Positions 27,758 to 41,879 are shown, counted from the stretch's first letter. The stretch is 43,619 nt of DNA from Variovorax sp. CAN15 (GCF_030462475.1 NZ_JASMRZ010000016.1:1-43619); one strand, 5' to 3'. Numbers and translations: made by a program. The notes: generated from the letters alone by a model not told the origin.

Positions 27758-28414
27758 TCAGCCCTTGCCGTTGCCCTTGTTGCGCGCGGCGAGCGCGGCG
27801 ATCAGGCCGTCGATGCCGCTCTTGTTGATTTCCTGCGCGAACTGGGTGCGATAGGTATCGACCAGCCAGACGCCCAGCACGTTCAGGTTGTAGACCTTCC
27901 AGCCGGCGCCCTGGCCGGGGGTCTTCTCGAGACGGTAGTCGAGCTGGACCGGATCGCCGCGGCCGCGGACCTCGGTGCGCACCAGCACGTCCTTGTCGTC
28001 GGGCGAACCACGGAACGGACGGATGGTGACGGTCTGGTCGGTCACCTGGTCGAGCGCGCCTGCGTAGGTGCGGACCAGCAGGGCCTTGAACTCGTCCTGC
28101 AGCCGCTTCTGCTGCTCGGGGGTGGCGGTACGCCAGGCCGGACCGACAGCCGATGCGGTCATGCGCTGGAAGTTGACGTTCGGCATGATCTTGCTGTCGA
28201 CCAGCACCATGATCTTGTTCACGTCGCCCGACTTGATGGACGAGTCGGCCTTGATGGTTTCGAGCACGTCGGTCGACAGGCGCTTGACGAGCGCGTCGGG
28301 CGCTTCGTCGGCGGCACGGGCGGGCTGGACGAAGGCGACAGCGGCACCGAACAGCAGTGCGCCAGCCAGCACAAAGCGGCCGAGATCGCGACGTTGCAGG
28401 GTCTTGTTGTTCAT
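27758..28414 (-). CDS. mlaC: Phospholipid-binding periplasmic shuttle MlaC
   Basis: 218 residues. Signal peptide with cleavage after ARA (~residue 34); RRDLG near the start only weakly resembles a Tat motif. The mature domain has the MlaC pattern: KIMPNVNFQRMTASAVGPAW, FKALLVRTYAGALDQ and YRLEKTPGQGAGWKVYNLNVLGVWLVDTYRTQF. It carries phospholipid between MlaA at the outer membrane and MlaFEDB. A GAGGGA ribosome-binding site precedes the ATG at 28414. Confidence 0.95.
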   Translation of the reverse strand: MNNKTLQRRDLGRFVLAGALLFGAAVAFVQPARAADEAPDALVKRLSTDVLETIKADSSIKSGDVNKIMVLVDSKIMPNVNFQRMTASAVGPAWRTATPEQQKRLQDEFKALLVRTYAGALDQVTDQTVTIRPFRGSPDDKDVLVRTEVRGRGDPVQLDYRLEKTPGQGAGWKVYNLNVLGVWLVDTYRTQFAQEINKSGIDGLIAALAARNKGNGKG

Positions 28415-28472
28415 GGAGAGTCCCTCATTCAAGTTTGAAAATCCGCAGGCACCCGGAAAAACCGGCTGCTGA

Positions 28473-28517
28473 GACAGGAACGGCTTCGAGCCCCACGGGG
28501 CCGACGGGGTTCCTGTC
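28473..28517. other. 45-bp inverted repeat between mlaA and mlaC
   Basis: Perfect outer arms GACAGGAAC (28473-28481) / GTTCCTGTC (28509-28517) enclose a mostly paired inner region (GCCCC/GGGGC plus neighbouring pairs with one bulged A). It lies in the 174-bp gap between mlaA and mlaC, the longest gap in the mla cluster. There is no T-run, so it is more likely an mRNA-processing or stability element, or an operator, than an intrinsic terminator. Confidence 0.5.
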
Positions 28518-28588
28518 CGGGAGGTGAAGCCTTGCAACCGGATGCAAGCACTCCTCTTCCCGGCGGTGCTTTTTCTGTGGTTACTTAT

Positions 28589-29353
28589 TTATTTATCGGC
28601 GCCGTTGTCCATGCCGCCGCCGTCGTCCGGCGGATTTCCGTCATAGACCTGGCTGCGTCGGCGCTGCAGGTACGCATCCCGCGTGAACGAATACTTGTCG
28701 AGCGCCGCGTCGCCCAGCAGGCGGCTCGCGCGCAGGTATTGCGATCGCGTGTCGACGACGCGCAGCACCGTCAGCGAATTGCGCCACGGAATGTCTTCCA
28801 CGTGGCCCAACGGGTCGCCCCAGATGTCCAACGGCTTGGCGGCCGTGTCGCGCAGCGTGGAAGAGCCCATCAGCGGCAGCACCACGTACGGGCCAGCGCC
28901 CACGCCCCAGTGGCCCAGGGTCTGGCCGAAGTCTTCGTCGTGGCGCGGCAGGCGCGCTTCGGTCGCCACGTCCAGCACGCCGCCGAGGCCGAAGATGGTG
29001 TTGACGTTCAGCCGCATGAAGGTCTCGGCGCTGTTCTGCAGCTTGAGCTGGGCCACGTTGTTGACCAGGTTCCAGACGTCGCCGATGTTGTTGAAGAAGT
29101 TGTTCACGCCGGTGCGCACCATCGAGGGCAGCGCATTCTGGTAGGCCGTGGCCGCGGGCACCAGCACGGCATCGTCGACGGCGTCGTTGAAGCGCGAGAC
29201 GCCCCGGTTGAACGGCTCGAAGGGATCGGCGGGGTTGGCGTTGGGGCCGGTCGCGCAGCCGGCGGCCAGGGCGAGTACCGCGCCGGCGCCAATCCAGCGG
29301 GCCCGGCTTGCTACGTTATTCATAGCAAAAGACAAAGAAGATCGTGTTTTCAT
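28589..29353 (-). CDS. mlaA: Outer-membrane lipoprotein MlaA (VacJ)
   Basis: 254 residues. Lipobox ALAAGC with Cys33; mature part begins with a Pro/Asn linker and the family motif DPFEPFNRGVSRFNDAVDDAVL. GVNNFFNNIGDVWNLVNN, NTIFGLGGVLDVATEARLP and GPYVVLPLMGSSTLRD are also MlaA landmarks. It removes misplaced phospholipids from the outer leaflet of the outer membrane with a porin partner. The start overlaps the mlaD stop (ATGA); an internal ATG at residue 11 is an alternative start. Confidence 0.96.
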   Translation of the reverse strand: MKTRSSLSFAMNNVASRARWIGAGAVLALAAGCATGPNANPADPFEPFNRGVSRFNDAVDDAVLVPAATAYQNALPSMVRTGVNNFFNNIGDVWNLVNNVAQLKLQNSAETFMRLNVNTIFGLGGVLDVATEARLPRHDEDFGQTLGHWGVGAGPYVVLPLMGSSTLRDTAAKPLDIWGDPLGHVEDIPWRNSLTVLRVVDTRSQYLRASRLLGDAALDKYSFTRDAYLQRRRSQVYDGNPPDDGGGMDNGADK

Positions 29354-29838
29354 TTCTTGTTGGCTGTTCCAGGCGTTGAATTTCCCTCCGCCGCCTTGCT
29401 GTACAGGAACTGGCTGATCAGATTTTCCAGCACCACGGCCGACTGGGTCGCGGTGATGGTGTCGCCGGCCTGCAAGTTCTTGTCCTCGGCGCCCGCCTCG
29501 ATCCCGATGTACTGCTCGCCGAGCAGGCCACTGGTCAGGATCTTGAGCGAGCTGTCCTTGGGAAAACTGTAGCGGTTTTGCAAAGCCAGTGTGACGTCTG
29601 CCTGAAAGGTCTTGTCGTTGAAGGAGATGGATTCCACGCGGCCGACCACCACCCCCGCGCTCTTCACGGCGGTCTGCGGCTTGAGGCCGCCGATGTTGTC
29701 GAAGCGCGCGGTGACCGAATAGGTCTTCTGGAAATTCAGGCTCAGCAGGTTGGCCGACTGGAGCGCGAGGAACAGCAGTGCCGCCGCGCCGATCAGGACG
29801 AACAGGCCGACCCAGATGTCGTTGTTGGAACGTTGCAT
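29350..29838 (-). CDS. mlaD: MCE-domain substrate-binding protein MlaD
   Basis: 162 residues. One N-terminal membrane anchor (IWVGLFVLIGAAALLFLALQ), then a single MCE domain (TARFDNIGGLKPQTAVKSAGVVVGRVESI ... GLLGEQYIGIEAG). MlaD hexamers sit on MlaE in the periplasm and hand phospholipid to or from MlaC. The ATG at 29838 (MQRSNND) fits the family; upstream in-frame codons fall in the intergenic repeat. Confidence 0.96.
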   Translation of the reverse strand: MQRSNNDIWVGLFVLIGAAALLFLALQSANLLSLNFQKTYSVTARFDNIGGLKPQTAVKSAGVVVGRVESISFNDKTFQADVTLALQNRYSFPKDSSLKILTSGLLGEQYIGIEAGAEDKNLQAGDTITATQSAVVLENLISQFLYSKAAEGNSTPGTANKK

Positions 29839-29875
29839 ATCGACTCTTCCTAAATACCTACGGACTGGCTCAATC

Positions 29876-29966
29876 GGGGGAACACCGCGGGGCCGGCTTT
29901 GCCGGGCCGCTGGTGTTGCCCCTGCACGGGGGTTGGCGGCCACGCGAAGTGCGCGAGCCTGGGGGT
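29876..29966 (+). repeat. Structured intergenic repeat, family 1, copy E (mlaE-mlaD)
   Basis: Between the mlaE stop (29975) and the mlaD start (29838). Same three-tier stem with GCGG/CCGC middle arms and a TTT triloop. The second hairpin is CCCC/GGGG with a 5-nt loop, followed by CACGCGAAGTGCGCGAGCCTGGGGG. Confidence 0.87.
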
Positions 29967-29974
29967 TTGCTCAT

Positions 29975-30757
29975 TCATATGCTGAACATCATGGCTGTCA
30001 GCAGGAAATCGAGCCCCAGGACAGCCAGCGAGGCCGTCACCACCGTGCGCGTGGTCGCGCGCGACACGCCTTCGGGCGTGGGCTGGGCTTCGTAGCCCTG
30101 CAGCAGTGCGATGAAGGTCACTGTGAAGCCGAAGACGATGCTCTTGATGACGCCGTTGCCGACGTCGCGCCACACGTCGACGCCGCCCTGCATCTGGCCC
30201 CAGAACGCGCCTGGGTCCACGCCCAGCATCAGCACGCCCACCACGTAGCCACCCATGATGCCGACCGCACTGAAAACCGCCGCCAGCAACGGCATGGTGA
30301 TCACGCCGGCCCAGAAACGCGGCGCGAGCACGCGCTGCACCGGGTCGATGGCCATCATCTCCATGGCGCTCAGTTGCTCGTCGGCCTTCATGAGGCCGAT
30401 CTCCGCCGTCAGCGAGGTGCCCGCGCGGCCCGTGAACAGCAGTGCAGCCACCACAGGCCCGAGTTCGCGCACCAGGCTCAGCGCGACCAGCAGGCCCAGC
30501 GCCTCGGAAGAACCGTAGCGCTGCAGCGCGTAGTACATCTGCAGCCCGAGCACGAAGCCCACGAACAGGCCCGACACGCCGATGATCGCCAGCGAGTAGT
30601 TGCCCAGGAAATGGATCTGGTCGCGCACCAGCCCGAAGCGGCGCATGATCTGCGCGCCCGGTCCGACCAGGCGCATGAAGAGCTTCGCGCCATGGCCCAG
30701 GTTGGCCAGGTGGCTGCGCGCGGCGAAACCGACGTCGGCGGGCTTCCACCAGGTCAT
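29975..30757 (-). CDS. mlaE: Phospholipid transporter permease MlaE
   Basis: 260 residues. MlaE/YrbE permease: [21 protein letters not shown] followed by [22 protein letters not shown] (the coupling-helix region contacting MlaF), and [31 protein letters not shown] near the C-terminus. About five to six membrane segments. The ATG at 30757 ([10 protein letters not shown]) is preferred over one 7 codons upstream that lies in the preceding repeat. Confidence 0.95.
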   Translation of the reverse strand: MTWWKPADVGFAARSHLANLGHGAKLFMRLVGPGAQIMRRFGLVRDQIHFLGNYSLAIIGVSGLFVGFVLGLQMYYALQRYGSSEALGLLVALSLVRELGPVVAALLFTGRAGTSLTAEIGLMKADEQLSAMEMMAIDPVQRVLAPRFWAGVITMPLLAAVFSAVGIMGGYVVGVLMLGVDPGAFWGQMQGGVDVWRDVGNGVIKSIVFGFTVTFIALLQGYEAQPTPEGVSRATTRTVVTASLAVLGLDFLLTAMMFSI

Positions 30758-30761
30758 ACGT

Positions 30762-30839
30762 CCCCCCACCTTAGGCACTTCGCGTCCTCACTGCCCCCCA
30801 AGGGGGCCTTCGCTTGCTCGGGGCGGCCCAGCGCAGCGC
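30762..30839 (-). repeat. Structured intergenic repeat, family 2, copy G (mlaF-mlaE)
   Basis: Fills the gap from the mlaF stop to within 5 bp of the mlaE ATG. Read on the minus strand it begins GAGCGCTGCGCTGGGCCGCCCC, then GAGCAAGCGAAGG, a CCCCC/GGGGG hairpin, GAGGACGCGAAGTG and AAGGTGGGGGG. The right half matches family 1 (hairpin, CGAAGTG box, G-run). The terminal GGTGGGGGG is the only purine-rich tract positioned to serve mlaE as a ribosome-binding site. Confidence 0.75.
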
Positions 30840-31670
30840 TCATGAACGCCCTCCTTCGACATTCCCGAAGTCGTCTTCGATGCTGACGCCGGGATAGTGG
30901 AAATGCACCGGCCCGTCGGGCAGCGCATTCACGAACTGATGAACCAGCGGATCGGCGCTCTCGCGCACCTCGGCGGGCGTGCCCTGCGCGGCGATGCCGC
31001 CATTGGCCAGGATGATCACGTGATCGGCGATGCGGAAGGTTTCCTCCAGATCGTGCGACACGATGATGCTGGTGAGCCCCAGCGCGTCGTTGAGCTGGCG
31101 GATCAGCCGCGCGGCCGTGCCCAGCGAGATCGGGTCGAGGCCGGCGAAGGGCTCGTCGTACATCACGAGATCGGGATCGAGCGCAATGGCCCGCGCCAGC
31201 GCCACGCGCCGCGCCATGCCGCCCGACACCTCGCTGGGCATCAGGTCGCGCGCACCGCGCAGGCCGACGGCGTCGAGCTTCATGAGCACCACGTCGCGCA
31301 CCAGAGCCTCGGAAAGTTGCGTGTGCTCGCGCAGCGGAAACGCCACGTTGTCGAACACGCTCATGTCGGTGAAGAGCGCGCCGAACTGGAACAGCATGCC
31401 CATGCGCCGCCGCGCGGCGTAGAGGGCGCCCGCATCGAGCCCGCCAACGTCGCTGCCGTCGAAGAGCACCTCGCCGCGCTGCGCCTTCTGCTGTCCGCCG
31501 ATCAGGCGCAGCACGGTGGTCTTGCCGCCGCCCGAAGCGCCCATCAGCGCCGTCACCTTGCCTCGCGGTACGGCAAACGAGACGCCGTCGAGGATGGCGC
31601 GCGCACCATAGCCGAACTTGACGTCGCGAAACTCTACGAAGGGATGTGGCGGCGAAGGGGCGGTGTCCAT
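30840..31670 (-). CDS. mlaF: Phospholipid transporter ATPase MlaF
   Basis: 276 residues from the ATG at 31670. Walker A GASGGGKT at 44-51, Q-loop LFQFGALFTDMSVFDN, signature VSGGMARRVALARA, Walker B DLVMYDEPFAGLDP, H-loop VSHDLEE. The C-terminal extension (YPGVSIEDDF) is typical of MlaF, where it contacts a neighbouring subunit. Powers the MlaFEDB complex. An upstream in-frame ATG at 31712 would add 14 residues (MPGCLKERPGFFIE) encoded by a terminator-like hairpin. First gene of the mla-his cluster. Confidence 0.95.
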   Translation of the reverse strand: MDTAPSPPHPFVEFRDVKFGYGARAILDGVSFAVPRGKVTALMGASGGGKTTVLRLIGGQQKAQRGEVLFDGSDVGGLDAGALYAARRRMGMLFQFGALFTDMSVFDNVAFPLREHTQLSEALVRDVVLMKLDAVGLRGARDLMPSEVSGGMARRVALARAIALDPDLVMYDEPFAGLDPISLGTAARLIRQLNDALGLTSIIVSHDLEETFRIADHVIILANGGIAAQGTPAEVRESADPLVHQFVNALPDGPVHFHYPGVSIEDDFGNVEGGRS

Positions 31671-31676
31671 CTCAAT

Positions 31677-31710
31677 AAAAAAGCCGGGGCGCTCTTTCAA
31701 GCATCCCGGC
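31677..31710 (-). terminator. Intrinsic terminator-like hairpin between gltD and mlaF
   Basis: On the minus strand, arms GCCGGG (31710-31705) and CCCGGC (31688-31683), with an inner GCTT/AGAGC-type pairing, are followed by TTTTTT (31682-31677). The form is a standard Rho-independent terminator for gltBD. The T-run ends only 6 bp before the mlaF ATG, so the mla promoter must lie upstream of, or in, the hairpin, making an attenuator role possible. Confidence 0.65.
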
Positions 31711-31843
31711 ATGCGGTTTGACGCGGATGATAACGGGGCCGTGCCCGGCCCCGCGGAATTGAAACAAAATTCGGAGCGGCAGTCGTCAGACCCCCGTCAG
31801 GAATCCGTGGACAACGGCCCACGGGAATCCTCTTCCCTCTTCC

Positions 31844-33322
<1,479 letters not shown>

Positions 33323-33335
33323 CGTGATTCCTTTA

Positions 33336-33427
33336 CACCCCCGTTGCTTGCTCGCTGCGTGTAGCCGCCTCCCCCCTCAAGGGGGCAACACCAGCGGCCC
33401 GGCAAAGCCGGTTCCGCGGTGTTCCCC
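33336..33427 (-). repeat. Structured intergenic repeat, family 1, copy F (gltB-gltD)
   Basis: Between the gltB stop (33493) and the gltD start (33322). The core three-tier stem is intact (AACACC/GGTGTT, GCGG/CCGC, CCGGC/GCCGG, TTT loop) and so is the CCCCC/GGGGG hairpin. The right-hand box is diverged: TACACGCAGCGAGCAAGCAACGGGGG replaces CACGAAGTG and resembles the GAGCAAGC piece of family 2, suggesting recombination between families. Confidence 0.82.
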
Positions 33428-33492
33428 GAAGGGGCTGCGACAGTTTCACGCGCTGCATGCCGTACAGGAGTTAATTCTGTTTTGGTTGATCT

Positions 33493-38250
<4,758 letters not shown>

Positions 38251-38283
38251 GGGCGCGCTCCTTCAGTTTTCGCAGGGAAAGGG

Positions 38284-38312
38284 AGCATATTGCGTTGCAC
38301 AAAGAATGCCAA
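38284..38312 (-). promoter_or_regulatory. Sigma70-type promoter of gltBD
   Basis: On the minus strand TTGGCA (-35, 38312-38307), a 17-nt spacer and TATGCT (-10, 38289-38284). The predicted transcript start near 38277 leaves a leader of about 27 nt with AAGGAG seven bases before the gltB ATG. The RAYT-associated sequence begins 5 bp upstream of the -35 box. Confidence 0.65.
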
Positions 38313-38316
38313 ACAC

Positions 38317-38381
38317 TTTAATAGGGGTCAGATTCTATTTAAATGTTGAGTTTTTCGATAGGAATTAAATTAGGGACACAT
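38317..38381. repeat. RAYT-associated end sequence (GGGGTCAG type)
   Basis: An AT-rich patch in a GC-rich region. TTTAATAG (38317-38324) and CTATTTAAA (38335-38343) form an imperfect inverted repeat around GGGTCAGATT. A second related motif TTAAATTAGGGACA follows at about 38366-38379, resembling TTTAATAGGGGTCA as a direct repeat. GGGGTCAGA-type motifs are known next to Y1/REP-type transposase genes in many proteobacteria. Lies between the transposase 3' end and the gltB promoter. Confidence 0.55.
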
Positions 38382-38395
38382 CAAAAACAGGAGCA

Positions 38396-38421
38396 GAAAA
38401 GCCAATCCGGGCAATGGATTG
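38396..38421 (-). terminator. Weak terminator-like hairpin after the RAYT gene
   Basis: On the minus strand, arms CAATCC and GGATTG (plus coordinates 38416-38421 and 38403-38408) with a 7-nt loop are followed by GCTTTTCT. The stem is short, so the signal is weak; it would end transcription from the transposase gene ahead of gltB. Confidence 0.35.
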
Positions 38422-38436
38422 AAAAAGCTTTCCAGG

Positions 38437-39132
38437 TCAGGATTGAGGCGTCGAAGGCGGCCGCCCGGCCTTGGCTTTGACCACGCGGCGGTCGGTGGAC
38501 TTCTGCAGGCTGTCGAGAAAGTCCTCGTCGCCCGCCGCCCAGCCCCGCAACGTGGCTTCGGTCAGCGCCGTCTGGTCGGCCGCGCGCACGCCGGCACGCA
38601 CCAACTCGACATACGCGGCCTCCCGCGCGAACGGCGTGTTGCCGAGCTGCCAGTACAGCGGGTGCGGTGTCAGCAGCTTGTCGTGCCGCAGGCCGGCGTA
38701 GTGGCCGTGGCTGGACCACGGGAAGTCGCGCGCATCGGCCACCATGCCCGCCCGCACCGGGTTGAGGTCGATATAGGCCATGCAGGTGAGCAGGTAGCGC
38801 TCGGTCTGGATCAGCGTCGACCTGTAGCGCCCTTCCCACAGCGTGCCGCTGCGGCCATGCCGGTCGTTGAAGTAGCGCACATAGGCCCGGCCCACCGACT
38901 GCATGAACTGCGGCAGCCCAGTGACGCTGGCGGGCGTGGCCAGCAGGTGGAAATGGTTGTCCATCAGCACGTAGGCGTGCACCGCGATGCCGAAGCGCGT
39001 GGCGTTCTCGGCCAGCAGGGCGAGCAGTTTCTCGTGGTCGGCGCGGTCCGTGAAGATCGGCTGGCGGTTGTTGCCGCGCTGGATCACGTGATGCGGCACG
39101 TCGGCCAGCGTGAGACGGGGAAGACGGGCCAT
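38437..39132 (-). CDS. REP-associated tyrosine transposase (RAYT; Y1/HUH family)
   Basis: 231 residues. HUH motif His60-Phe-His62 in LMDNHFHLL and catalytic Tyr120 in AYIDLNPVRAG, the hallmark arrangement of RAYT/TnpA-REP. The N-terminal PHHVIQRGNNRQPIF and the GTLWEGRYRSTLI segment are also typical. RAYTs nick single-stranded DNA at palindromic repeats and are usually single-copy, domesticated genes rather than active insertion sequences. It lies between gltB and the methyltransferase gene, both on the same strand. The reading frame appears intact. Confidence 0.9.
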   Translation of the reverse strand: MARLPRLTLADVPHHVIQRGNNRQPIFTDRADHEKLLALLAENATRFGIAVHAYVLMDNHFHLLATPASVTGLPQFMQSVGRAYVRYFNDRHGRSGTLWEGRYRSTLIQTERYLLTCMAYIDLNPVRAGMVADARDFPWSSHGHYAGLRHDKLLTPHPLYWQLGNTPFAREAAYVELVRAGVRAADQTALTEATLRGWAAGDEDFLDSLQKSTDRRVVKAKAGRPPSTPQS

Positions 39133-39160
39133 GGAGAGCCAGGCGGCCTGCGAGCCGGCG

Positions 39161-40042
39161 TCAGGCGATGCTGAAGCGCGTGTCGCCCAGCCTGTCGAGC
39201 CCGAACTGCGCCAGCAGCTCGCGCAGCCGCGCGGCCGCGCTCGCCTTTCGCTGCCCGGTGTATCGCGCCAGGATCAGCTCGTTCTTCATGCTGTGCTCCC
39301 AGCCGACCAGCTCGGTGACGGTGACGCTGTAGCCGTTGGCCTCCAGATACAGGCAGCGCAGCACGTTGGTGAGCTGGCTGCCGATCTCGCGCGTGTGCAG
39401 CGGATGGCGCCACAGCTCGGCCAGCGGCGTGCGCGAGAGCGCGAGTGCCTTGGTCTCGCGCAGGCAGGCGGCCACCTCGGCCTGGCAGCAGGGCACCAGC
39501 ACCATGCAGCGCGCCTTCTTGGCCAGGCCGAAGGCGATGGCGTCGTCGGTGGCGGTGTCGCAGGCATGCAGGGCGGTGACCACGTCGATCTGCGACGGCA
39601 ACTCGCCCGACTGCGCGGATTCGGCCACCGTGAGGTTCAGGAACGACATGCGCTCGAAGCCCAGTCGCTTCGCCAGCTCGCGCGAGCGTTCGACCAGCTC
39701 GCCGCGCGTCTCGATGCCATAGACATGGCCGTTGCCGCCCTGCCGCGCCCGGAAGAACAGGTCGTAGATGATGAAGCCCAGGTACGACTTGCCCGCTCCA
39801 TGATCCGCCAGCGTGGCGCCCGCGCCCTCCTCCGGCAGCTCCCGCAGCAGCTGCTCGATGAACTGGAACAGGTGGTAGACCTGCTTGAGTTTGCGCCGCG
39901 AGTCCTGGTTGAGCCGGCCCTCGCGGGTCAGGATGTGCAGTTCCTTGAGCAGCTCGACCGACTGGCCGGGGCGCAGGACCTCGGCCAGTTCGGCATCGGC
40001 CTTCGCGGCCTTGTTCGTCTTGGGTGCGGTCTTCGTGTTCAT
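39161..40042 (-). CDS. SAM-dependent methyltransferase (Methyltransf_32-like)
   Basis: 293 residues. An N-terminal Lys/Ala-rich tail and helical region precede a Rossmann methyltransferase: motif I ADHGAGKSYLGFIIYDL near residue 80, acidic IETR at the end of strand 2, and VTALHACDTATDDAI followed by VLVPCCQ, the pattern of the Methyltransf_32 family. Substrate unknown (RNA or protein are possible). Its ATG overlaps the TGA of the DUF1415 gene, at the end of the aroB-dgt-MFS-DUF1415 run. Confidence 0.82.
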   Translation of the reverse strand: MNTKTAPKTNKAAKADAELAEVLRPGQSVELLKELHILTREGRLNQDSRRKLKQVYHLFQFIEQLLRELPEEGAGATLADHGAGKSYLGFIIYDLFFRARQGGNGHVYGIETRGELVERSRELAKRLGFERMSFLNLTVAESAQSGELPSQIDVVTALHACDTATDDAIAFGLAKKARCMVLVPCCQAEVAACLRETKALALSRTPLAELWRHPLHTREIGSQLTNVLRCLYLEANGYSVTVTELVGWEHSMKNELILARYTGQRKASAAARLRELLAQFGLDRLGDTRFSIA

Positions 40043-40614
40043 GGCTTGGCGCTCCCCGGCCCGACGTCCAGTTCGGCCCAGCCTTGCGCCCCAAGCTCTT
40101 CGAGCGTGTCGATGTTGCGCTCGAAGATCGCCTCCGCCCCGGGAAAGGCCTCGACCGCGCGGCTCACGCTGTCCTCGCGCAGGAGATGCAGCGTGGGGTA
40201 CGGCGCGCGGTTGGTCGCGTTGCCGATGTCGTCGGCCTCGGTGCCGGCGAACTGGAACCGCGGATGGAAGCTCGCGAGTTGCAGCACGCCATCGAAACCG
40301 GCGCGCGCGAGCCGGCGCTCGGCGCGCGCCGTGAAGTCGTTGAAATCCAGAAAGTCAGGCAAGGCGTTCGGTGCAATCAGAAGGGTTGTGTCGCGCACGG
40401 CGGCGTCGAGCGCCACGAGATCCCGAGCCTGGGCCAGCAGCGCCTCCATCAGGTCGGTCTCCTCGGCAGGCTCGTACACCGCGTAGTGGATCTGCCCCTT
40501 CACGTGCACGGCCTTCGCGAAGGGGCACAGGTTGAGGCCGATCACCGCGCGCTCGAGCCAGCGCCGCGTGTCGGCTTCGGCCTGGAGGGCTGCAATTGTC
40601 GCCGGTAGGGTCAT
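40039..40614 (-). CDS. DUF1415 family protein
   Basis: 191 residues. Shows the conserved N-terminal block WLERAVIGLNLCPFAK with an invariant Cys, the FLDFNDFTARAE segment and FHPRFQFAG, then the APYPTLHLLREDSVSRA region. Widespread in beta- and gammaproteobacteria; no established reaction known to me. ATGA overlaps with both neighbours (MFS gene upstream, methyltransferase downstream) suggest coupled translation. Confidence 0.88.
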   Translation of the reverse strand: MTLPATIAALQAEADTRRWLERAVIGLNLCPFAKAVHVKGQIHYAVYEPAEETDLMEALLAQARDLVALDAAVRDTTLLIAPNALPDFLDFNDFTARAERRLARAGFDGVLQLASFHPRFQFAGTEADDIGNATNRAPYPTLHLLREDSVSRAVEAFPGAEAIFERNIDTLEELGAQGWAELDVGPGSAKP

Positions 40615-41873
40615 GCCATCTCCGCAGCGGGGCGAATGCGCCCCAGGCGCCGTGCGACTGCCATGCCCACCAGCGAGCAGGCCAGCGTGGCCGTCCAGGT
40701 CCACTGCCAGCCGCCGACGCGATGCGCCAGCCAAGCCACCGCGAGTGGTGCCAGGAACTGCCCCAGCGAAGAGGCCTGCTGCATCAATCCGATGGTGGTC
40801 GACACGGTGGACGGCCCTGGCGCCAGCCGCACGCCGAGCATGAACAGCGTGGCAGGCACCATGCCGCCGCCCAGCGAGAAGGCGCACACGGCGATGTAGC
40901 GCACAGCCGGCGGCAGGCCCGCCGCCTCGGCGCCCTGCCCCATCTGCGCAAAGGCGGCCACGCCGCCCAGCGCCATCGTCAGGAAGCCAAGCTGCAGCAG
41001 GCGCTCGGGCGCGACGCCGCGCTGCAGCCAGCGCCCGCCCGCAAGGTTGCCGGCGATGTTCATCGCCGCCGCCAGCGCGGTGAGCACCGCGCTCCAGGCA
41101 GCCGGCACGCCCGCCCCCGCGTAGATGGCAGGCAGGAAGCCGATCACCGCGATCCATTGCGACGAGTAAACGGCGAAGGTCAGCGCGACCAGCCAGGGCG
41201 CACGCGCGCCAGTGGTGGCGCGCAGCCGCGACGCCCACCCGCCGGAAGCAGGCCCCGCCGCAGACGGACGGAGTCGGTCGGCGGGCACGGCGATCCAGAG
41301 CCAGAGCGCCGCTCCAGCCGAGACGGCCGACAGCGCCCACCACCAGTCCACCCAGCCGCCCCAGCCGATCAGCGCGGGGCCGAGAAGAAGCGCGAGGGCC
41401 ACGCCCAGCGGCATGTAGGCGCCCCACAGGCCCAGCGCAGCCTTGTCGGCGCCCGGTGGCGTCAGGGCGCGGATCAGCCCGGGCCCCGGCATCACCGCCA
41501 GCAGGAAACCGACGCCCTCCACGGCCCGCAGCACCAGAAGCCACTGCACGGCATGCGCTCCGCCGCCGCCAAGCCCGGTGCCGGCGGCACCGCCGAGAAG
41601 GCTGGCGACAGTCAGCACGACCAGCCCCGTCAGCATGCTGCGGCGCAGCCCGATGGTGTCGGCCGCCAGGCCGGCCAGCAACCCCAGCGTCATGCTCGCG
41701 ACCTGCACCAGCGAGAGCAGGAACCCCGCCTCGACCAGGTCGATGCCCAGCGATGCCTGCAACGCCGGCACGGCGGGCGGCAGCTTGCCCAGGTGCAGCG
41801 ATCCGCTGACGCCGCCCACGAGCACGGCCAGCGCCGCGGCGGGTATGCGGGGTCGCCCGGCCTGGCCGCTCAT
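40611..41873 (-). CDS. MFS transporter (CynX/NimT-like)
   Basis: 420 residues, twelve hydrophobic segments, Gly/Ala-rich. The first half carries the loop 2-3 motif GLAADTIGLRRSML and RAVEGVGFLLAVMPGPGLIRAL; a cytoplasmic loop around residue 200 divides the halves. Resembles CynX/NimT-type facilitators, but the transported compound cannot be named. It starts about 6 bp past repeat copy H and its stop overlaps the DUF1415 start. Confidence 0.85.
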   Translation of the reverse strand: MSGQAGRPRIPAAALAVLVGGVSGSLHLGKLPPAVPALQASLGIDLVEAGFLLSLVQVASMTLGLLAGLAADTIGLRRSMLTGLVVLTVASLLGGAAGTGLGGGGAHAVQWLLVLRAVEGVGFLLAVMPGPGLIRALTPPGADKAALGLWGAYMPLGVALALLLGPALIGWGGWVDWWWALSAVSAGAALWLWIAVPADRLRPSAAGPASGGWASRLRATTGARAPWLVALTFAVYSSQWIAVIGFLPAIYAGAGVPAAWSAVLTALAAAMNIAGNLAGGRWLQRGVAPERLLQLGFLTMALGGVAAFAQMGQGAEAAGLPPAVRYIAVCAFSLGGGMVPATLFMLGVRLAPGPSTVSTTIGLMQQASSLGQFLAPLAVAWLAHRVGGWQWTWTATLACSLVGMAVARRLGRIRPAAEMA

Positions 41874-41879
41874 CGGAGT

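Noticed and set aside
38437..39132. A mobile insertion sequence
   Set aside because: RAYT genes are generally single-copy and non-autonomous, and no end is found on the 5' side (28 bp to the neighbouring stop), so it was called as a gene and not as an intact element.
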